NCBI RefSeq assembly: GCF_025527015.1
Contig: NZ_JAODIM010000043.1
Span: 1,335,862-1,399,861 of the forward strand
Source: Winslowiella arboricola
GTDB taxonomy: Bacteria > Pseudomonadota > Gammaproteobacteria > Enterobacterales > Enterobacteriaceae
Direction: 5' to 3'
DNA length: 64,000 nt
Shown: one piece after another, positions 42,272 to 51,324 of the stretch
How the letters are laid out: each line of letters opens with the position of its first letter
Numbering within the stretch: position 1 is the first letter of the stretch
Position numbers and translations under genes: made by a program
The notes under the pieces: generated by a model
Seen by the model: only the letters and a program-made list of their open reading frames with translations
Databases searched by the model: none
What the model was told of the DNA's origin: nothing

Positions 42272-43477
42272 TTACGAGAACCACTTACCAAATAACCCAT
42301 CAATCTTCATCATCACAAAATCCCAGATGCGGCTAAAGAAGCCCCCTTCCGGCACTTCGTCGAGCACTACCAGCGGCCGCTGCTCAATCACTTTACCGTT
42401 TAACTGGAAATCAATGGTTCCGACTGGCTGATATTTCTTTAACGGCGCCTGCAACTGCGGCGATGTCAGCGTAAAGCTGGCCTTCAGATTCTTCATCTGT
42501 CCTTTTGGAATGGTGATAGCCGCATCTTTATCGACACCAAGATTGACCTGCTGACGGTCGCCAAACCAGACGCGCTGGGTGGAGAATGCCGTATTGGCTT
42601 TAATTGGCGTCACGGTTTCATAAAAGCGGAAACCCCAGGTCAGCAGCTTTTCACTTTCGCGGAAACGAATACCGTCCGTTGCGGCACCCAGCACCACCGA
42701 AATCAGGCGCATATCACCCTCCGTGGCGGAGGCAACCAGATTATTGCCAGCGCCGGAGGTGTGGCCGGTTTTGATGCCATCCACCTTCAGGTTGCTGCTC
42801 CACAACAGACGGTTGCGGTTATGCTGACGGATATTGTTGAAGGTAAACTCTTTTTCTTTATGCAGCGCATACTCTTCCGGCACATCGCGGATCAGCGCCT
42901 GGCCAATAAGCGCCATATCACGCGCGGTACTATACTGTCCTTCAGAGTCGAGGCCATGGACGGTTTTAAAGTGGGTGTTTTGTAAGCCAAGGGCTTTAAC
43001 ATAGTTATTCATCAGGCCGACAAACGAGTCCTGACTGCCAGCGACATAGTCCGCCAGCGCGATACTGGCATCGTTACCGGACTGGATGACGATACCTTTA
43101 TTCAGCTCAGAAACCGGAATACGGTCGCCCGGCTTCAGAAACATCAGCGACGAACCTTGCAGAATCGGGTTACCGGTGGCCCATGCGTCTTTGCCCACGG
43201 TGACCATATCGTCGTTCGTAATTTTGCCCGACTTAATCGCCTGCCCGGTAACATAGCTGGCCATCATTTTGGTCAGACTGGCGGGATCCAGACGCTCATC
43301 GGCTTTCGATTCGGCCAGCACTTTTCCGCTGGCAAAATCCATTAAAATCCATGCCTTGGCGTCAATTTGCGGCGCTGCCGGGGCCTCTTCGGCGATGGCA
43401 ACTGAAGAGGTCACCAGTAGTAAGGTGGTGCTGGCAGCCAGTGCCCGAACACTGACAGAGAGGCGAGTTTTATTCAT
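42272..43477 (-). CDS. dacC: D-alanyl-D-alanine carboxypeptidase DacC (PBP6)
   Basis: Penicillin-binding protein that trims the terminal D-Ala from pentapeptides. The 401-residue product (E. coli 400) has a signal peptide ending SVAIAEEAP, the catalytic Ser67-Leu-Thr-Lys70, Ser133-Gly-Asn135 and Lys236-Thr-Gly238. The C-terminal beta domain and the membrane-anchoring amphipathic helix ([23 protein letters not shown]) are present. Several dac paralogues exist in enterobacteria; the match is best to DacC, and the context agrees. Confidence 0.95.
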   Translation of the reverse strand: MNKTRLSVSVRALAASTTLLLVTSSVAIAEEAPAAPQIDAKAWILMDFASGKVLAESKADERLDPASLTKMMASYVTGQAIKSGKITNDDMVTVGKDAWATGNPILQGSSLMFLKPGDRIPVSELNKGIVIQSGNDASIALADYVAGSQDSFVGLMNNYVKALGLQNTHFKTVHGLDSEGQYSTARDMALIGQALIRDVPEEYALHKEKEFTFNNIRQHNRNRLLWSSNLKVDGIKTGHTSGAGNNLVASATEGDMRLISVVLGAATDGIRFRESEKLLTWGFRFYETVTPIKANTAFSTQRVWFGDRQQVNLGVDKDAAITIPKGQMKNLKASFTLTSPQLQAPLKKYQPVGTIDFQLNGKVIEQRPLVVLDEVPEGGFFSRIWDFVMMKIDGLFGKWFS

Positions 43478-43759
43478 GGCGAGACCAGGGTATCCATATA
43501 AAAAATAAAGGTTTCAAGGTGTTATCAAACAGCACTTAACCCAATACGCTAACCTTTTGGCTGGGTAAAAAAAACAGTATGAGGGTAAAGTTTTTTAGAG
43601 TTTATTAGATAATTCTGGGCTTTGCCGCCCCATGCCCCTGATTTTTCTGCCTCGCAATGCCGTCAGCAGAACTGGGTGAAATTCCGATTTTTCGCAGAAA
43701 AGTTAAGTCCGTCACAAAAATCCGCTAACCTGATTTGAGTTTGCCACAGGAGAACCACC
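43478..43759. other. Divergent dacC / HAD-phosphatase intergenic region
   Basis: A 282-bp gap that should hold two divergent promoters. I saw no distinct operator or RNA gene. Confidence 0.4.
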
Positions 43760-44416
43760 ATGGATTTAGCCCTTTTCGACCTTGATGAAACCCTGATTTG
43801 CGAAGACAGTACCGGTCTGTGGCTGCGCTGGCTGGTATCCCAGGGCTTCGCGCCGGAAGCATTGATCGAACAGGAGCGGGCATTAATGGCGCAGTACTAC
43901 CAGGGCGCGCTCTCAATGGAAGAGTATATGAGCACTACCCTTGCGCCGTTAACCGGAATGGCGACGCTTACCGTCTCTGGCTGGATTCGCCGCTTTATTC
44001 AGCGCGATATTCTGCCGCGCGTTTACCCCTTAGCGCGCGAGCGCATGACATGGCATCAGCAACGCGGCGATACCGTCATGATAATTTCCGCCAGCGGCGA
44101 ACACCTGGTGGTGCCGATTGCGCAGCAACTGGGCGCGCACGGCGCGCTGGCAATTGGCGTGGAAATTGTCGATGACCGCTACAGTGGCGCGACTTATGGC
44201 ACCATGACTTACAAAGAGGGCAAAGTCAGCCGCCTCAGCGACTGGAAAGCGCTGCAAACTGACCAGGCGTTCGATCGCACCTGGGCTTACAGCGACTCGA
44301 TGAATGATATGCCGATGCTGGAACATGCCGACCATGCGCATGTGATCAACCCGGATGAACTGCTGCATCAGGAAGCGCTTAATCGCGGCTGGGAAGTGTG
44401 CCGCTGGGTGAGATAA
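43760..44416 (+). CDS. HAD-superfamily (subfamily IB) phosphatase
   Basis: Cytoplasmic phosphatase of the SerB-like HAD-IB group, 218 residues. The catalytic loop is DLDETL (Asp7, Asp9), motif II is MIISASGEH, the Lys motif lies in TYKEGKVSRL, and motif III is YSDSMNDMPML. The cap insert between residues ~18 and 85 is helical. Substrate unknown; the group includes phosphoserine and phospholipid head-group phosphatases. AGGAG precedes the ATG. It is flanked by divergent dacC and convergent yliI. Confidence 0.85.
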   Translation: MDLALFDLDETLICEDSTGLWLRWLVSQGFAPEALIEQERALMAQYYQGALSMEEYMSTTLAPLTGMATLTVSGWIRRFIQRDILPRVYPLARERMTWHQQRGDTVMIISASGEHLVVPIAQQLGAHGALAIGVEIVDDRYSGATYGTMTYKEGKVSRLSDWKALQTDQAFDRTWAYSDSMNDMPMLEHADHAHVINPDELLHQEALNRGWEVCRWVR

Positions 44417-44454
44417 GCCTGCAGATGGCCAGCCAGCGCTGGCCACCGCCGCAA

Positions 44455-45564
44455 CTATTCGGCAGCCAGCTTCAGTAGCTTGCCGTCACGCTCATCGGTT
44501 AACACATAGAGAAAACCATCCGGTCCGACACGTACATCACGAATACGCTCTTTACGATCTTCCAGTAATCGCTCCTGCTCAATCACTTTGTCGCCGTTAA
44601 TCGTCAGCCGGATCAGGCTCTGCTGTTTGAGTGCGCCGATAAATAGCGAGTTTTTCCACACCGGGAAACGGGCGCTGTTATAAAACGCCATGCCACTGAT
44701 AGCGGGTGATACTTTCCAGTAAAAGATTGGCTGCTCGGTGCCCTCCACCTCACTGCCTTTTGACTCCGGCACCTTCGCACCGCTGTAATCAATGCCCCAG
44801 GTCGCCAGCGGCCAGCCGTAGTTTTTACCCTTCGCAATAATATTCACTTCATCCCCACCGCGCGGGCCGTGCTCGCTTTCCCAGATCTGCCTCGTCCAGG
44901 GATTAAACGCCACGCCTTGTGGATTGCGTAAACCTGAAGCCCAAATCTCGGCGCGAGCGTTATTATGGCCGACAAACGGATTATCTGGCGGGATAGCGCC
45001 ATCCGCCGTCAGCCGCACGATTTTGCCCTGCAGCTTATCCAGATCCTGAGCGGTGGAACTGTTAAAGTTGTCGCCAAAAACGATATACAGATAGCCTTCG
45101 GCATCAAATGCCATGCGGGTGCCAACGTTGGCGCCACCGGAGAGGGGTTGCTGACCCAGCACCTTTTTAAAGTTCTGCAACTGGCGGTTATCGGCGCTTA
45201 ACACACCGTACCCTACCGAAGCGCCGCCCGCCCCCTGTTCACTGCCCTCGGTATAGCTCAGCCAGACACGACGGCTGCGGGCAAAATCCGGCGCCAGAAC
45301 CACATCAAGCAGTCCGCCCTGCCTCTGCGACCATACCTTTGGCACGCCGCTAATTGGCTGCGATAAGCCGCTCTGCTGGCTCCACAGGCGCAGCTGTCCG
45401 GAACGTTCAGTAATCAACAGATGTTGATTATCAGGCAAAAACGCCAGCGACCAGGGATGATCCAGCCCATCCTGAAGCTGTTCAACCTTCACCCCGGCCG
45501 CCAGCAGCGGCGCGGAGCTAAGCAGTGATATGCTGACAAGCAGTGTCGGTAACAGGCGTGACAT
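44455..45564 (-). CDS. yliI: YliI-like PQQ-dependent aldose sugar dehydrogenase homologue (His to Asn change)
   Basis: Soluble periplasmic six-bladed beta-propeller related to E. coli YliI/Asd, which oxidises aldoses with PQQ. The 369-residue product (E. coli 371) has a signal peptide (LLSSAPLLAAG) and conserved blocks QGGLLDVVLAPDFA, AQDLDKLQGKIVRL, GLRNPQGVAFNPWT, EHGPRGGDEVNI, KGKNYGWPLATWGI and RDVRVGPDGFLYVLTDE. At the position of the catalytic His (NHFGGRL in E. coli) it reads ANVGTRM, so the His is Asn. Activity may be altered or lost. Confidence 0.88.
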   Translation of the reverse strand: MSRLLPTLLVSISLLSSAPLLAAGVKVEQLQDGLDHPWSLAFLPDNQHLLITERSGQLRLWSQQSGLSQPISGVPKVWSQRQGGLLDVVLAPDFARSRRVWLSYTEGSEQGAGGASVGYGVLSADNRQLQNFKKVLGQQPLSGGANVGTRMAFDAEGYLYIVFGDNFNSSTAQDLDKLQGKIVRLTADGAIPPDNPFVGHNNARAEIWASGLRNPQGVAFNPWTRQIWESEHGPRGGDEVNIIAKGKNYGWPLATWGIDYSGAKVPESKGSEVEGTEQPIFYWKVSPAISGMAFYNSARFPVWKNSLFIGALKQQSLIRLTINGDKVIEQERLLEDRKERIRDVRVGPDGFLYVLTDERDGKLLKLAAE

Positions 45565-45611
45565 AGAATCCCCATAATGTAAGTCATTCAGGTTTCAGGC
45601 TTGAGAAAATA

Positions 45612-45667
45612 CGGGAGCCGAAAACGGCTCCCCTACGGTGTTGCAGGGGCGGCGTTATCGCCGCCCG
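45612..45667. repeat. Inverted pair of palindromic repeats (GGGAGCCG + GGGCGGCG), tails inward
   Basis: Forward GGGAGCCG module (45612-45636, tail CCTAC) and reversed GGGCGGCG module (45646-45667, tail TGCAGG) in the gap between yliI and the DUF3313 gene, ending five bases before the latter's stop codon. Confidence 0.8.
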
Positions 45668-45672
45668 TGTCG

Positions 45673-46341
45673 TCAGGGCGTGGCACTGAAATTAACCGTA
45701 TCTTCAACCATCAGATTGATCGGCGTTTTCAGATCGTCAAAGTTAATGGGTGCATTGCTGTTGGCAACATTTTTGCCAATCCCTTTACGCACCACTTCAA
45801 TCACCGGTTTTCCTGTCCGGGAATCAATCAGCTGCACCTCAAGAAACAGGGAACTCTCTTGCGTACGATGGCCCGAAGCTGCCATGGTTCCGGCAATCAC
45901 CGCCGCCACCGGCACCACTTCATAGAACTGTACACCCTGATTTTCTGCGCTGACTGCCGTAATCGCGGTTTTCATCACCAATACGCCAGGACCGGGCTGA
46001 GTGACCAGCGGTTTACGTTTGGCCACCGCGGCCTTCATTTGCTGGTCGGTATAGGTTCTGATTTGGTCCAGCGTCTGCTGACTGACACGGGCATTGGGCG
46101 CCGCACGGGGATAGTAGATCACCGGGGTATAGACAATACCGTGATAGTCAGAAGATTTATAATCTGGCGAAACCCAGCGCAAAGTCTGATTGCCGCTTGC
46201 CGACTGCTCAGGTCGCAGCTTGCTGTAGTCGGGAAGAAAGCCGGAATAGTGGGCACTGTCGGCCACTTTTGACGTACAGCCAGAGAGCGCCACACTCAAT
46301 ACCACTACACCTGCCAGAAGCCATTTGCACCGAATGGACAT
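45673..46341 (-). CDS. DUF3313 family lipoprotein
   Basis: Predicted outer-membrane lipoprotein of 222 residues. The signal peptide ends in the lipobox ALSGC. The mature part starts TSKVADSAHYSGFLPDYSKLRPEQ and keeps the DUF3313 pattern with YTPVIYYPRA, TYTDQQMKAAV and a hydrophobic stretch VVPVAAVIAGTMAASGHRTQESSLFLEVQLIDSRTG. Function unknown. It is not an E. coli neighbour of this region. AAGGA precedes the ATG. Confidence 0.8.
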   Translation of the reverse strand: MSIRCKWLLAGVVVLSVALSGCTSKVADSAHYSGFLPDYSKLRPEQSASGNQTLRWVSPDYKSSDYHGIVYTPVIYYPRAAPNARVSQQTLDQIRTYTDQQMKAAVAKRKPLVTQPGPGVLVMKTAITAVSAENQGVQFYEVVPVAAVIAGTMAASGHRTQESSLFLEVQLIDSRTGKPVIEVVRKGIGKNVANSNAPINFDDLKTPINLMVEDTVNFSATP

Positions 46342-46709
46342 GATAGTTTTCCTTAGTGACCAAAGAGCATTTGAGGGGAGTCCGTAACGCTTTTAGCATA
46401 GGAAACATGGCAGAAATTAACCAGTTAGCTGGCACGCTTTTGCGTGATAGCGCGACAGATAAATCAGGAAGGGTTAAGTAACTTATTACAGGAAATTAAA
46501 TAGCATAGATAAAACGGCTGTATGCATTTTCACATCTCCATTATCTGACTATCAGGTTTCATCAGAACGATAACAGGATATTAATTAATATTAAAATATA
46601 TTTTGAGCGAATTATTGAATTTATTAGCGGTAATATTATTTACCCTCTCCGTACAGAATACTCATAAAAGTGCACATAGATTCTTGATAACAACCAGGAG
46701 AAGTAAAAT
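46342..46709 (+). other. AT-rich upstream region of the orphan gene
   Basis: A 368-bp stretch, markedly AT-rich from about 46480 on (TTAATTAATATT, AAATATATTTT). It divides the DUF3313 gene from the divergent orphan. It probably carries the promoter, but no -35/-10 pair stands out. No hrp box (GGAACC-N16-CCACNNA) is visible. Confidence 0.45.
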
Positions 46710-47612
46710 ATGGACTCAATCAGCAGCGTACATATAACAGCCAGTGATGTTCAACTCAATAATAATCTTTCCTGCAATGCAGCGAAGAAAATATTAGCGC
46801 AACGAGATTCATGGAAAGCAATTGATTCTCATACGACAGATATCCAAAGTTATCACGTTGCTGATAAAAGCACGCACGCTCTCAGACATGAAGCCTTTGT
46901 AAAAGCATTTAACCTTAATGAAAAGGATGAAGCGGTTATAAATCGCTTCCATCAGCAGCTACAAACATTAATGCCGAGTTATTGCAATGAGGTCATTTAT
47001 AACAACGTGAAATTAATTTGCACTGTGGGTTTTTGCAAACAAGGTTATGAAGACCTGAATCAATTAAGAGCCGCCATTGTAGCAGAAGTGGACAATGCCA
47101 GATTAGAAGGTAAAGTTGCGGTTTTTGTCAGCGGTGCAGCCAGTCAAGGCATTGGCGCTGAGGTCAGCGCTGTAGCTGAACTAATGTATGTTCCGGTTAT
47201 TGCCATGTTAACGAAGTCAGGGCTTGACCAGAGTACGGAGCGATCATTAATCGTATCGAAGGCGGACGTGATTGAGGTGCCAAACACTGCTGGGCGGGGA
47301 TATGGCTGGAGCACCAGCAGCGAAGCCTTCGGCATCGAATGGCTCGGGTTACTCGGTAAAAAGTACGATGCTGTCGTGGTCGGAGGTGGTGGTGGAAAAG
47401 TTGCCGAACATGAGATCACCCATGCTATTGGACTGGGTGTGCCAACAAAAATCTACGATTTTCGTAACGGTGATGGCAACCATGCCGCTATTTTCCAGCA
47501 TAATGACAGTGAGCCCTCGACACTGGAATTGCTGAAGGCAACTGGTAGGGTGGTATATAACGATGTACTGGGGCATTATTTCAACCCTATGCTGACTTCC
47601 GCTTTGGTATAG
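46710..47612 (+). CDS. Orphan protein of unknown function with a Rossmann-like nucleotide-binding pattern
   Basis: Unrecognised protein of 300 residues, coded by DNA visibly AT-richer than its neighbours. AGGAG precedes the ATG. The first ~35 residues are Ser/Asn-rich; residues ~60-95 look helical. The C-terminal two-thirds alternate beta strands and glycine loops: VAVFVSGAASQGIGAEVSAVAEL, then YDAVVVGGGGGKVAEHEITHAIGLGVPTKIYDF. This resembles SLOG/LOG-like or other Rossmannoid nucleotide binders, but I cannot place it in a named family. No signal peptide or membrane helix. Composition suggests horizontal transfer; a secreted effector is one possibility. Confidence 0.7.
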   Translation: MDSISSVHITASDVQLNNNLSCNAAKKILAQRDSWKAIDSHTTDIQSYHVADKSTHALRHEAFVKAFNLNEKDEAVINRFHQQLQTLMPSYCNEVIYNNVKLICTVGFCKQGYEDLNQLRAAIVAEVDNARLEGKVAVFVSGAASQGIGAEVSAVAELMYVPVIAMLTKSGLDQSTERSLIVSKADVIEVPNTAGRGYGWSTSSEAFGIEWLGLLGKKYDAVVVGGGGGKVAEHEITHAIGLGVPTKIYDFRNGDGNHAAIFQHNDSEPSTLELLKATGRVVYNDVLGHYFNPMLTSALV

Positions 47613-47614
47613 TT

Positions 47615-47644
47615 ATTTCCTTCGCCCCTCCAGGCGAAGGAAAT
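47615..47644. terminator. Bidirectional hairpin between the orphan gene and the TIM-barrel gene
   Basis: ATTTCCTTCGCC and GGCGAAGGAAAT form a perfect 12-bp stem around a 6-nt loop between convergent genes. Confidence 0.7.
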
Positions 47645-47655
47645 ATAGCCAAAAA

Positions 47656-48648
47656 CTACTCCTGAATCGAAGTCAGTAACGCATTCTGCACAATACGCTG
47701 GGCTGCCAGAGGGTTTTGTTCCGCCTGGGCAGCCTGTAGCGCAGCGATATCCAGTTTATCCAGCGCGCGATAAATATGTTTCAGAAAGCGAATCGATAAA
47801 TTCGCAGCATCGATATGATCTTCACGGAACGGGAACTGATCCAGCTGCCAGACACCATCCCAGTTATTAATCTTCAGTACGTAGAAGAATTCAAAAATCT
47901 CCGTCATATGCACCGTACCGACCACCAGGTCATCATCCCAGCCGCGCAGATTATCGTTAACATCCATACCAAACAGACGACCACGATCGAGTATCAGCTG
48001 CGCGGAGTCCGCTGGCGATTCACCGGCAAACAGCGCATGGCCAAAGTCGAGCAATACCCCAACGTTATCCAGACCAATATCATCAATCCCCAGCAGAGTG
48101 CGCGCAGCAGAATCCCAGGTCATTTTTACCCGCGGTTCACGCGGTTTATATTCAATGGCAAATTTCACATCCGGATTGGCGCCGGCCAGATCGCGCATGC
48201 CATCTACCGCCAGTTTCCATAAATTTTTATGGTCAACCTGGAACGGATAGTCCCAGCCATCCTGTCCCGGCCAGACTTTAACGTAATTCGCCCCGATTTC
48301 GCGCACCACCTCAGCCGCTTCATTCATCAACGTAAACGCCTCGGCGCGCGCACGCGGATCCGGGTTGGTAAATGCACCACGCGAGAATTTACGCAGATAA
48401 ATTTCCGGGGTAATGCCAATGGCCTTTAATCCGGCCTGTTGCAGCGCGTCTTTGACTTCGCTCAGGCTGACGCCCGGCGTAAACGGATAAGGCAAATCGA
48501 CATAGGATAAATCTTCCACCTGCTTCGCCTGCATAATCTGATCGATAGTGCTGAGCGCCGGACCATAACCATCAACAGCATAACGATCGATATAGTTGGC
48601 GAAGTGCCATAAACCGGCACCGAACTTGGGATAATTGTAGGTACTCAT
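47656..48648 (-). CDS. Xylose-isomerase-like TIM-barrel sugar isomerase/epimerase
   Basis: Cytoplasmic (beta/alpha)8 barrel of the AP-endonuclease-2/xylose-isomerase-like superfamily, 330 residues. It has metal-ligand candidates in the expected order: Glu in [11 protein letters not shown], Asp/His in [12 protein letters not shown], Asp in GMDVNDN and His/Glu in GTVHMTEIF. The N-terminus ([22 protein letters not shown]) resembles sugar isomerases of carbohydrate catabolic operons. No kinase, transporter or regulator lies beside it, so the sugar is unknown. Confidence 0.8.
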   Translation of the reverse strand: MSTYNYPKFGAGLWHFANYIDRYAVDGYGPALSTIDQIMQAKQVEDLSYVDLPYPFTPGVSLSEVKDALQQAGLKAIGITPEIYLRKFSRGAFTNPDPRARAEAFTLMNEAAEVVREIGANYVKVWPGQDGWDYPFQVDHKNLWKLAVDGMRDLAGANPDVKFAIEYKPREPRVKMTWDSAARTLLGIDDIGLDNVGVLLDFGHALFAGESPADSAQLILDRGRLFGMDVNDNLRGWDDDLVVGTVHMTEIFEFFYVLKINNWDGVWQLDQFPFREDHIDAANLSIRFLKHIYRALDKLDIAALQAAQAEQNPLAAQRIVQNALLTSIQE

Positions 48649-48937
48649 AGTGAGATGTTCTCCAGATCAGCCTGTTATCATTGAAGATTATGGTTGCAAT
48701 GAAAGAGGGTCGAAAAAACGGTTGACCCTGTTTTAATGCCACCTGAATATATATTCACTAAAGATTATTTATTCAGTGATAATGGCTGATATTATTGCCG
48801 ACATCCATCTCAGGGTGAGCAAAAAGTGATAACTCTCACATAATTTCCATGCGAACTAACCAGCAGTGAACGGCAGAAAAGAATGAAGGGGATTGACGTG
48901 GCGTAACCTGATGTCGCGAGAAACGGGCCGGCAGCCC
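48649..48937 (-). other. Gap between the DUF4385 gene and the TIM-barrel gene
   Basis: A 289-bp gap that should hold the promoter of the isomerase gene. No other feature was recognised. Confidence 0.4.
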
Positions 48938-49387
48938 TCAGCCATAACGGGCCTGATGCTGCTTTTTGCGTGCTAAATAGTCGTTATCGGCGCGGATATG
49001 ATCCCAGTGCGCTTTGAAAATCGCCGCCGCCCTGGCTTTCTCTTCATTAACCTGATAAGGCAGAATCTGGCGATTCGCATCATATTTGCGTCCGCCTTTA
49101 TGATTGGCATAGCGCCGGGCGCGGGTATAGCCCATCTGAATAAATTTACGCGCCATATCCATCCCGACAAAATCGTCCTGCGCGCGATACTGTTCATACA
49201 GCTGCATAATTTTGTTAGCTGAGACTTCAGCAACTGCGGCAGTTTTAAAGCGCCAGTGTGGCAGAATTTCACTTTTATAGGGTTCAACCATCAGTACGCC
49301 CTGCTCACCCCGCCCGACCTGATAGCGTTCGGGGTGCTGGCGAAAATCGATATGTTTAAAATCCTGCTGGTAATCAAATTCCTTCAC
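48938..49387 (-). CDS. DUF4385 family protein
   Basis: Conserved cytoplasmic protein of unknown function, 149 residues. It matches the family pattern from end to end: FDYQQDFKHIDFRQHPERYQVGRGEQGVL, VEPYKSEILPHWRFKT, FVGMDMARKFIQMGYTRARRYANHKGGRKYD. The product is rich in Arg, Lys and aromatic residues. It starts 48 bp after gsiD on the same strand and could be read from the gsi transcript. Confidence 0.82.
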   Translation of the reverse strand: MKEFDYQQDFKHIDFRQHPERYQVGRGEQGVLMVEPYKSEILPHWRFKTAAVAEVSANKIMQLYEQYRAQDDFVGMDMARKFIQMGYTRARRYANHKGGRKYDANRQILPYQVNEEKARAAAIFKAHWDHIRADNDYLARKKQHQARYG

Positions 49388-49435
49388 GGCCTGCTCCTGG
49401 CGGAAAATAATAAGCCTGGCACAGCAGCAAAGGGT

Positions 49436-50341
49436 TCAGTTTTTTAATTTCGGATCCAGCGCATCGCGCAAGCCATCGCCTAACAAGTTAAACGCCAGCA
49501 CCGTGAGGAAGATCGCCAGACTGGGGAAAATCGCCACATGCGGCGCCATCACCATATCGGCGCGCGCTTCGTTCAGCATCGCTCCCCACTCCGGTGTCGG
49601 CGGTTGCGCACCGAGGCCAAGGAACGAGAGACTGGCGGCAGTGATAATCGAGGTGCCGATACGCATGGTGAAATAGACCACAATCGACGACACGGTGCCC
49701 GGCAGAATATGCCGCAAAATAATGGTGATATCGGATGCGCCAATACTACGCGCCGATTCAATAAAGGTCTGGTGCTTAATCACCAGCGTATTGCCGCGCA
49801 CCAGGCGGGCAAAGGCCGGAATACTGAAGATCGCCACCGCCACGATCACGTTGGACATGCCGCTGCCCATAATCGCCACTACCGCAATCGCCAGCAGTAT
49901 GCCGGGAAAGGCAAACAGCACGTCGCAGATACGCATAATCACCCGATCCCACCAGCCTTCATAATAACCAGCCAGTAAGCCGAGCAGCGTGCCAATAAGC
50001 GCGCCAATCGCCACCGAGAAGAAACCGGCAATCAGTGAAATACGCGTGCCGACCAGCACCCGACTGAAAATATCACGCCCCAGCGAATCAACACCGAGCC
50101 AGTGCATCACCGACGGCCCTTCATTCAGCCGGTCGTAATCAAAATAGTTTTCCGCATCAAACGGAGCAATCCACGGCGCGACAAACGCCAGTACCAGTAA
50201 CAGCAGAACAAACAGCCCGGCAATCATCGCCACATGCTGACGGCGAAAACGCCGCCAGAACTCCCGCCACGGCGTGCGTACGCGATTGGCCTCCAGGGTC
50301 GGCATCGCTTTAAGCGCCGCTTCACGTCGCCAGTTTTTCAT
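49436..50341 (-). CDS. gsiD: Glutathione ABC importer permease GsiD
   Basis: Inner-membrane permease of the GsiABCD glutathione importer. The product has 301 residues (E. coli 303), with an N-terminal OppC_N segment ([38 protein letters not shown]) and the DppC-type helix bundle. The EAA-like loop is [20 protein letters not shown]. It is the last gsi gene, nine bp after gsiC. Confidence 0.95.
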   Translation of the reverse strand: MKNWRREAALKAMPTLEANRVRTPWREFWRRFRRQHVAMIAGLFVLLLLVLAFVAPWIAPFDAENYFDYDRLNEGPSVMHWLGVDSLGRDIFSRVLVGTRISLIAGFFSVAIGALIGTLLGLLAGYYEGWWDRVIMRICDVLFAFPGILLAIAVVAIMGSGMSNVIVAVAIFSIPAFARLVRGNTLVIKHQTFIESARSIGASDITIILRHILPGTVSSIVVYFTMRIGTSIITAASLSFLGLGAQPPTPEWGAMLNEARADMVMAPHVAIFPSLAIFLTVLAFNLLGDGLRDALDPKLKN

Positions 50342-50350
50342 TGCGATTCC

Positions 50351-51271
50351 TTATTTGTAACGAATAGCCGGATTGATTGCGGCATACAACATATCGACGA
50401 TCAGATTGATCAGAATAAACTCCAGCGAAAACAGCAGCACTTCGGCCTGAATCACCGGATAGTCGCGCATTGCCACCGAATCTACCAGCAGGCGTCCAAG
50501 ACCCGGCCAGTTAAACACCACTTCGACCACAATCGAGCCGCCGAGCAAAAAGCCAAACTGCAGACCCATCATGGTGACTACCGGGATCATCGCATTGCGC
50601 AGGCCATGTTTGACCACCACCAGCGTTTCACTGACCCCTTTAGCGCGCGCGGTGCGCATATAATCTTCCTGCATCACCTCGACAAAGGAGGCGCGGGTAA
50701 AGCGCGCCATCACCGCCGCCACCGCAGCGCCAAGGGTGATGGAGGGTAAAATATAGTGTTTCCAGCTATCCGCGCCGATAGTCGGCAACCAGCCCAGCTC
50801 AACCGAGAACACCTGCATCAGCAGCATCCCCAGCGCAAAGGCGGGAAAGGAGATACCGGAAACCGCCAGCGTCATACCAATACGATCCGGCCAGCGGTTA
50901 CGCCAGACGGCAGAAACCACGCCAATCGCCATACCAAAAATCACTGCCCACACCATGCTGGAGAGCGTCAGCCATAACGTCGGCATAAAGCGCGAAGCAA
51001 TCTCATCCGCCACCGGCCGCTTTGACACCATCGAGTGGCCAAAATCGCCCTGCACCACATTGAGGATAAACCGCCAGAACTGCTGGGGTAATGGCTGATC
51101 CAGCCCCAGTTGCTGACGCACCATCGCCACCACCGTCGCATCCGCATCCTGCCCGGCAATCAGCCGCGCCGGATCGCCCGGTAGCATATGGACAAACAGG
51201 AACACCAGCACCGCCACAATCAGCAGCGTGGGAATCAGCCCCAGTAAGCGTTTAATAAAATAATTAAGCAT
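50351..51271 (-). CDS. gsiC: Glutathione ABC importer permease GsiC
   Basis: Partner permease of GsiD. The product has 306 residues, as E. coli GsiC. It begins [37 protein letters not shown] and carries the DppB-type loop [26 protein letters not shown]-rich hairpin lies between gsiB and this gene. Confidence 0.95.
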   Translation of the reverse strand: MLNYFIKRLLGLIPTLLIVAVLVFLFVHMLPGDPARLIAGQDADATVVAMVRQQLGLDQPLPQQFWRFILNVVQGDFGHSMVSKRPVADEIASRFMPTLWLTLSSMVWAVIFGMAIGVVSAVWRNRWPDRIGMTLAVSGISFPAFALGMLLMQVFSVELGWLPTIGADSWKHYILPSITLGAAVAAVMARFTRASFVEVMQEDYMRTARAKGVSETLVVVKHGLRNAMIPVVTMMGLQFGFLLGGSIVVEVVFNWPGLGRLLVDSVAMRDYPVIQAEVLLFSLEFILINLIVDMLYAAINPAIRYK

Positions 51272-51289
51272 GCATCATCCTGCGCGTTG

Positions 51290-51317
51290 CCCTGCCAGCC
51301 GCGGACGGCTGACAGGG
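51290..51317. other. Hairpin between gsiB and gsiC
   Basis: CCCTGCCAGCCG and CGGCTGACAGGG pair with one mismatch around CGGA. No T-run follows. It may stabilise the upstream gsiA-gsiB message, giving more binding protein than permease. Confidence 0.6.
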
Positions 51318-51324
51318 TGCGGCA

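Noticed and set aside
46342..46709. hrp box before the orphan gene (type III effector hypothesis)
   Set aside because: A GGAAAC is present near 46400 but no CCACNNA follows at the right distance.
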